A stretch of 64,000 nucleotides of DNA from Nectonema munidae. Its lineage: Eukaryota; Nematomorpha; Nectonematoida; Nectonematidae. The stretch spans positions 248,001 through 312,000 of the forward strand of contig JAUIRK010000987.1 of the NCBI GenBank assembly GCA_030549495.1, given 5' to 3'. The notes under the pieces were generated by a model, which was given only the letters and a program-made list of their open reading frames with translations, was not told the origin of the DNA and searched no databases. Position 1 is the stretch's first letter; every line of letters starts with the position of its first letter. Positions 59,022 to 64,000 of the stretch are shown one piece after another. A program made the position numbers and the translations under genes.

Positions 59022-59783
59022 GGGCACTATTTTTATTATGTCAAGTGTAACGCATTCCTCCTCCTTGGTTTATACGACTATCATATAGTTATAATCAATT
59101 TTGATGAACCCGGGATAAGCAACTCCAAATGAGATTTTTTAATAAAAATTTGCATAGCTTTTAAGAAGGCATTAAATACAAAATATATGCATCTTTTTAA
59201 TATATTTCAATTTTTACTACTTAAAAGTATGTATCAATAAGCTAAATAAAAAAAAGGATATAGAAAAAAGTTTTTTTTATCTTTATTAATTTAATTTAAT
59301 AAAATTTAAATTTCAATTCTTATACACACAGTAACTAAAACCACCTCGACATCATGCTGATTCTTTTATTGAAGAAGATCATGAACTTTATTCAAAAAGA
59401 ACTAACACAGAGAAAACGGTGTTATCTGAGTCTTCATCCCATACATGAGCATTAGGGTGATGACTGCACCCCTCAGCGGGTAGAGTTTTGGTCTGATATG
59501 AACATTTCTCTGTTTTTTTTCAAAAAAAAAGAAAAAAACTCACGCCCCGAGAGGAAAAACTACATAAAAGATACGTTGAGCCGAATTTTAAGGGTACATT
59601 CCTCTGAAACACTACAAATGTCACTTTAAACAATGAATTTATTTTTTAAAAGAACAAAAATTAATGATTTAACATGTTTTTAAATTGAATATTTGATAAT
59701 AAAATTCTTAACTGCAAATTTTTTTTTTTTGAATTTGCATGATATTTATAGCAATAATAAGCAAAATAAGTTTTTAATTAAAT
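59022..59783. other. AT-rich stretch, no gene seen
   Basis: Contains a tRNA-like word (TCAGCGGGTAGAGTTTTGGTC near 59.48 kb) without a B box, so it is not called. Otherwise nothing. Confidence 0.4.
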
Positions 59784-60980
59784 TTCAGATGAAACTGCAC
59801 TTTCTTCTTGGTCCATGGCGAGTCAGAGAATCCTATCCAAAATGTGATGCTGACATCCAAAAAATTGTGGAACTTCACTTGCCTTACTTTGAAAAATGGT
59901 CTGCAACTTCTTGACTACACCATTTTTTCTTCCAGTGTTAACGTTTGTTGTATCACAAACCATCATTTTTATCGCCTTCCAAAGATCGTATTCATTCAAT
60001 ACTTCCAGCAAACCATTAGCGATTGTTTCAGCTTTCCCGTCAATTAGTTGTAAAACTTTTAACTTTATCTCGCTTGTTTCATTCTTAAGGACAACAACTT
60101 GATACCAGACCATTCAAACGTTTCCCGTCAAAGTGCAAGCTCCATTTTTCTTTCTTCTGTTCTTCTTTGAATCTTTTTCCCATATATTTTGCTTTATTTA
60201 TCAGTGCTTTGTGTCGTATTCCTGACTGTGAAGGTGTTGGCAATTAGATTCCTTCATTTTTTAAATTAGCACAAATTTTGTGAGCTTGATGAGTTGATAT
60301 TTTTGTGGCAGTAAGTAAGTTGGTAGGCTGCTTGCAACTACTATACTTTTTCGGGCTTTTTTCTTTCACATTGGCAATGAAACTTTTATCTCGCTCATCA
60401 TCAAATCCTTTTTGTCAATTACTTCGGTTGAACAGCTTTCTTCTGGTTTTGTAGAGATGGCTTTTCATTTTTGTAAAACTCTTGGATGAATTGATGATTG
60501 GTCTGCAAGTTGACTTGTTGCATATCCCACTTTTCCGTTAGATTCAATCTGAAGTTGATAAAGATTTTTGTCTTCTGTTGTCAGCCAAACACCTTTACTA
60601 TTTGTGATATCAATTCTTTTTCTAATTCACCAGCTTTTCCTTTTTTTCTCAATTTTTCATACTTTTCTATCACTTGGTTAACTTTTCGGTTCACTATTCT
60701 GATTTCAAAAGAAGAAAAATTCAGTTTGATATTCCAAAGATCAATAATTTCCTCCGAAATTAGTGAAGCAAGTTTGCTTTTGTCTTTTTTGATAGAAGTT
60801 AAATGTTTAAAGTGACCAACAATATCCATTTTGGAGGGCATCTTGGCAAATTCATTGAAATTCTTTTCCACCAAAGAAACACCCCTGCTCTTGTTGCGAA
60901 TTTTGAAATTTAACTAGATTTTTAGCCCAAGCCGACTTGTTCTTGGAAACTGAATTACTTGAATTTTTATATTTACCCAT
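59784..60980 (-). mobile_element. 'HHIL' multi-copy transposase-like element, copy B (better preserved)
   Basis: The minus strand starts at an ATG (MGKYKNSSNSVSKNKSAWAK). It continues with FNEFAKMPSKMDIVGHFKHL, SLISEEIIDLWNIKLNF, QVIEKYEKLRKKGKAGE, VWLTTEDKNLYQL, GYATSQLADQSSIHP, a middle region with ISTHQAHKICANLKNEGI, WSLHFDGKRLNGLVWYQVVV, KMMVCDTTNVNTGRKNG and PQFFGCQHHILDRIL. After that the copy is cut off. The 96- and 97-codon stretches are uninterrupted. Only a few frame breaks join them. It is the sister of the older copy at 5.9-7.5 kb. The family is known to me only as recurrent unnamed invertebrate proteins. Confidence 0.68.
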
Positions 60981-62499
60981 ATTATCGATTTTTTACTTTA
61001 TAATTATTTTGAATTGTTTGTGTTTTTATTATCCTATTAATATAAAATTTGTTTAGGAAAAATTGTTTCATGGCGGGGGCGTGACATTTTTTGAAGAAAA
61101 GAAATTTTCAAATACTTTTACTAGATTGATAAGTAAAAACTCATCCAAAAATGACATGCACCAGAAAAAAATTCCAAAAGTTTTTTACCTTTTTTTTTAC
61201 CCTAATGAGCATATTTACCTCAAATTGGGCATAACAGACCATAACAAATGATTATAATAGTAAATGATGCTCATAAAGTTTGCTGATTCCTCTTTCAATC
61301 TTTTTAATACTTTCATTTGATCGTTGAGAAATGGAAAAAAACATCTAAATGTTCTCCAATATTAGCAGAACCTCAAAATTCATGTGGGTACCCCCATTTG
61401 CGGGTTCCAGCATACCCACGTGGGCTTGTCCGTTCCGCGCAGTACTCTAATAAAAAGTAGTTATTTAAATGATAGTTGAAGGGATTTAAATTTTAAGGCA
61501 ATATTTTAAATGTACACGCATATCTAAATCAAAAAATGAACGAGTATACAACGCCAAAATCAGCACCTCTTGTTGCGTTATAAATCAGATAATGTAGCTT
61601 CATAAAATATGCAAACGGTGGAAAGTTATAGATAAAAGCTGTACTTGATAAATTGATACTGGGAAGTGAGGGAAAAAAACTTTTTGCGATAATACTGCTG
61701 CGCGGATGTTGAGTGAGGAGTGTTATTGTTTGTCGCCAAGTAAAAGAATGAGTGATGATCAATCGCACATTTCCACAATTCTTTGCTAAGTGTTGAATTA
61801 GGCAAAACAAATGGCAAATAATTTGCAGCTTTTTTTTTATCTCCCTATAAAATAAACACTTCGATTAACGTAATAATAAATCAGAAAAATCGTCTGGGAA
61901 TGTAAACTTAGAGTGGCATCAGTAATTCCTTCATTCAAATAAAAAGATATCAATGCTACTATTAAATACCCATCACTACATTTTTTCTTAAACAAGAAAA
62001 AGGAAAGAGACTTGAATACTTAGAAAAACTGAATACGATGTAATGAATAATTAACGAATTATCACACTATGATGAAGAATTCATTTTTCCGCGGGAATTT
62101 TTACTAACTGACTTTAAGATGAGTGAAGAAAAAGGATTTCATAAAGACGAGCATAAAAAATTTCAGCTTTAAAATAATTAATTTTTAAAATAATCTGACA
62201 TTTTAGTTTGAAGGATGTAGACAGTTATATTTTGATATAAAATTTTATTGTATTTAAACACAACTTTTTAAACATCTAGACCAGGATTTCTCAACAGGGG
62301 TCCATACGCGAAATAATATAAATTGGGGCTCCACAATGATATTTTAGTGGCTCATAACGGTTTTTATTATAAAAAGTTAAGTTTTCAGTATAATTTCCAC
62401 TTTATGAAATTTAATACGAATAGTTTTCTTTTTCATTCCTTTTGACTCATATACTCACTCATCAGTCAGAACATTTAATAATTGTATTACCAGCTCTAT
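60981..62499. other. AT-rich stretch with a small palindrome and a possible hAT end
   Basis: At 61381-61422 CATGTGGGTA and TACCCACGTG form a 10-bp inverted pair (one mismatch) around a 22-base loop. Near 62.28 kb CAGGATTTCTCAACAGGGGT resembles a hAT miniature-element end. I found no partner. No gene recognised. Confidence 0.4.
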
Positions 62500-63160
62500 A
62501 AAACCTGTGTATAACGGCCACCGCTGGGACCTAAGAAAAGTGGAGCTTATATCGAGGTATCGCATCGAAAGTACAACATGCTCTTGTCACTATTGCGCAC
62601 ACGTACATAATTACTAAATGCGTTTGAACCAATGAACTTTATTAGAATATATACAACATGTAAAATTTATACAACACTTTCAAACAAAAAAATAATAATT
62701 TAAAATTTTAATTAGATTTATTTGATGGCTGGAGTGAGTAAGAGGTAAAAATAAAAGATATTTTAAAAATAAGTTCCTTAAGAAAGTCTCTTATGCTCAT
62801 TTGTTTCTTTTCCTTCATAAGTCCCATGTAAGCAGTTTTTTCTGCAGACATACCACGTTCATTACCGATTTAAAGTGCAAATTGCCTGAGTTTTTCAAGC
62901 AGTGCACAAGTCACAGTCACGGTTGGCATAACCATTAGAAAATTTTAAAAAATATCCCCGTTATTAATGAAATCAGTTTTGTGCTAATTGTAAAACATTT
63001 TTTGCATATGATTTTCAATGAATTGCAATTAAAACATGTTGTCTCTTGATTGTTGTTGGTACATGTTACCGTGTGGCTAGATCATTTAAATGGAGCCTGA
63101 AATAACCGAAATAATGGCGGTTATACACGGGGCTTCATGCCGGTTTGGGACCACAAAAGT
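62500..63160 (-). mobile_element. pogo-like element remnant
   Basis: The left boundary has GTGTATAACGGCCACCGC and the right boundary, read inward, CGTGTATAACCGCCAT, an inverted pair of the 'TATAACG' type common at pogo-like ends. Between them the minus strand near 62.74-62.94 kb reads VTCALLEKLRQFAL, then NERGMSAEKTAYMGLMKEKK and IRDFLKEL, resembling the C-terminal helices of pogo/Tigger transposases. The catalytic domain is gone. No clean TA duplication was confirmed. Confidence 0.4.
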
Positions 63161-63314
63161 ATTGGGGCTGGCGCTTCTATAGAGATCAGCTTAAATAGAA
63201 AGTGCATCGGGAATTTGGCGTTTAGACCAGGCTTTACAGTAGATATTTATATATTATAAAAATTGAAAGAGTAGACTAGAGCTCAACCGGCTGAATAAAA
63301 CAGTTAACATAAGC

Positions 63315-64000
63315 AGAACACAGTTTCGATTTACAAAAGGAAAATGAACTAACGATGCTATTTTTATTTTAAGACAACTGATTGAAAAAAGATCAAGAAA
63401 TGGAAAAGATCTTTATAGATTTAGAAAAGGCTTTTGATTCAGTGGGCTTTGAAAAAACATAAACGAAAGACTAGTCAAAGCTGTGATGAGTTTATATGAA
63501 AGCAAAGATACACATGTCAAGATAGAGCATTCAATCTCTAAGAAATTTGAAAAAAATAGGTTTGCATTAAGACTATGTATTAACCCATTTACGACCAATG
63601 TTCCTATTTTGGAACATAAGTAATTTCATCTTCGTCTGCTTTTTTCAATGACTTTGAATATAAATCGTCTGCGTTTTTTTAGATATCGTGTGCTTTGCTT
63701 GGTCTTAAATGGGTTAAGCCCTTTTCTTTTTATCATGGATGAAATTCTCAAGGATATAGTTAAAGAAGAAGCGAAATCTTATATGCTGACGACATAGTTT
63801 TAGTAGCAAACTATGTTAAAGAACTGGAAAACAAAATAGCTATTTGGAAAGAAATTTTAGAAAAAAAAGGACTAAAAATAAACATGTGCAAAACTAAATG
63901 GATGAAAGTTTGTGATGATTCAAAAGCAGAATTTGTAGAGTGATATTATGATATCCTTGTGGAGTTTGCAGTAAAAGAGTTAAAAGGAAATCAATTCTTT
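63315..64000 (+). mobile_element. LINE reverse transcriptase, truncated by the window end
   Basis: This is a plus-strand non-LTR reverse transcriptase. It reads FRFTKGK, TNDAIFILRQLIEKRSRN, KIFIDLEKAFDSV (catalytic Asp motif A), NERLVKAVMSLYESKDTHVK, SPFLFIMDEILKDIV, then LYADDIVLVA (the YADD catalytic box), ENKIAIWKEILEKKGLKIN and CKTKWMKV. At the edge YPCGVCSKRV begins a Cys-x2-Cys finger such as some LINEs carry after the RT. Stops and frameshifts separate the blocks and motif A is followed by a short deletion. A TTAA miniature element splits the region just before SPFLF. The LINE clade is not assigned. Confidence 0.85.
63580..63717 (+). mobile_element. TTAA-flanked miniature element (piggyBac type), copy 2, inside the LINE
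   Basis: TTAA on both sides encloses 130 bp with inverted ends CCCATTTACGACCAATG and, read inward from the right, CCCATTTAAGACCAAGC. Both ends match copy 1 in opposite orientation, and the interior contains the same kind of fold-back (GTTCCTATTTTGGAAC). Removing the element plus one TTAA restores a continuous LINE region, so it landed in an already resident LINE. Confidence 0.85.

Noticed and set aside
59450-59500. Possible tRNA gene from TCAGCGGGTAGAGTTTTGGTC
   Set aside because: There is an A-box-like word only. No B box, no T arm and no acceptor stem were found nearby.
1-64000. Retroviral, LTR or Polinton-type genes
   Set aside because: I looked for such elements on both strands and recognised none. 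The one reverse transcriptase belongs to a LINE.

Overview
The window looks like metazoan nuclear DNA. It is strongly AT-rich, about 70% by eye. It carries parts of two spliced host genes and many decayed DNA transposons, SINEs and one LINE. The host genes (a PTPN4/Ptpmeg-type phosphatase and a BCL11-type zinc-finger gene) are found across animals. The mix of transposons (piggyBac, hAT/DUF4371, pogo/Tigger/jerky, FLYWCH-MULE and two unnamed multi-copy families) is what one expects in an arthropod or another invertebrate. I cannot name the species.

Layout. 0-3.4 kb: one minus-strand exon with the N-terminal C2HC finger of a BCL11/CG9650-like regulator, in otherwise featureless DNA. 3.4-8.9 kb: a pile of transposon fossils, namely a piggyBac remnant, a copy of an 'HHIL' family, and the N-terminal half of a second unnamed family split by a hAT miniature element with a perfect 8-bp duplication. 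9.7-18.5 kb: mostly AT-rich and empty, but with three islands of higher GC. The strongest (15.7-17.1 kb) is rich in CpG and could be a promoter or first exon, perhaps of the BCL11-like gene. 18.9-20.4 kb: a long minus-strand copy of the second unnamed family with a neat internal deletion. 20.4-27 kb: a SINE and little else. 27.0-29.3 kb: a piggyBac remnant followed by a pogo-type DDE domain on the opposite strand.

30.06-42.07 kb: the best gene, on the minus strand. Twelve exons with matching splice phases give 657 codons from a Ser-rich linker through a PDZ domain and a complete tyrosine phosphatase domain with intact [10 protein letters not shown] and WPD motifs. The N-terminal FERM part was not found and probably lies further upstream. 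Some introns are only 54-86 bp. Others exceed 1 kb, and the longest hold a SINE nested in a G-rich miniature element and a FLYWCH-MULE fragment.

42-64 kb: no host exon recognised. It holds a SINE, a DUF4371 hAT fossil, a jerky/Tigger fragment, a TTAA-flanked miniature element, a MULE-type miniature element that still carries a FLYWCH start, a second 'HHIL' copy, a pogo-like remnant, and a LINE reverse transcriptase that runs off the window and is split by a second copy of the same TTAA element. The biological interest lies in this layered record of insertions and in the two host genes. I saw no CRISPR array, no operon, no tRNA gene I would defend, and no retroviral, LTR or Polinton gene.
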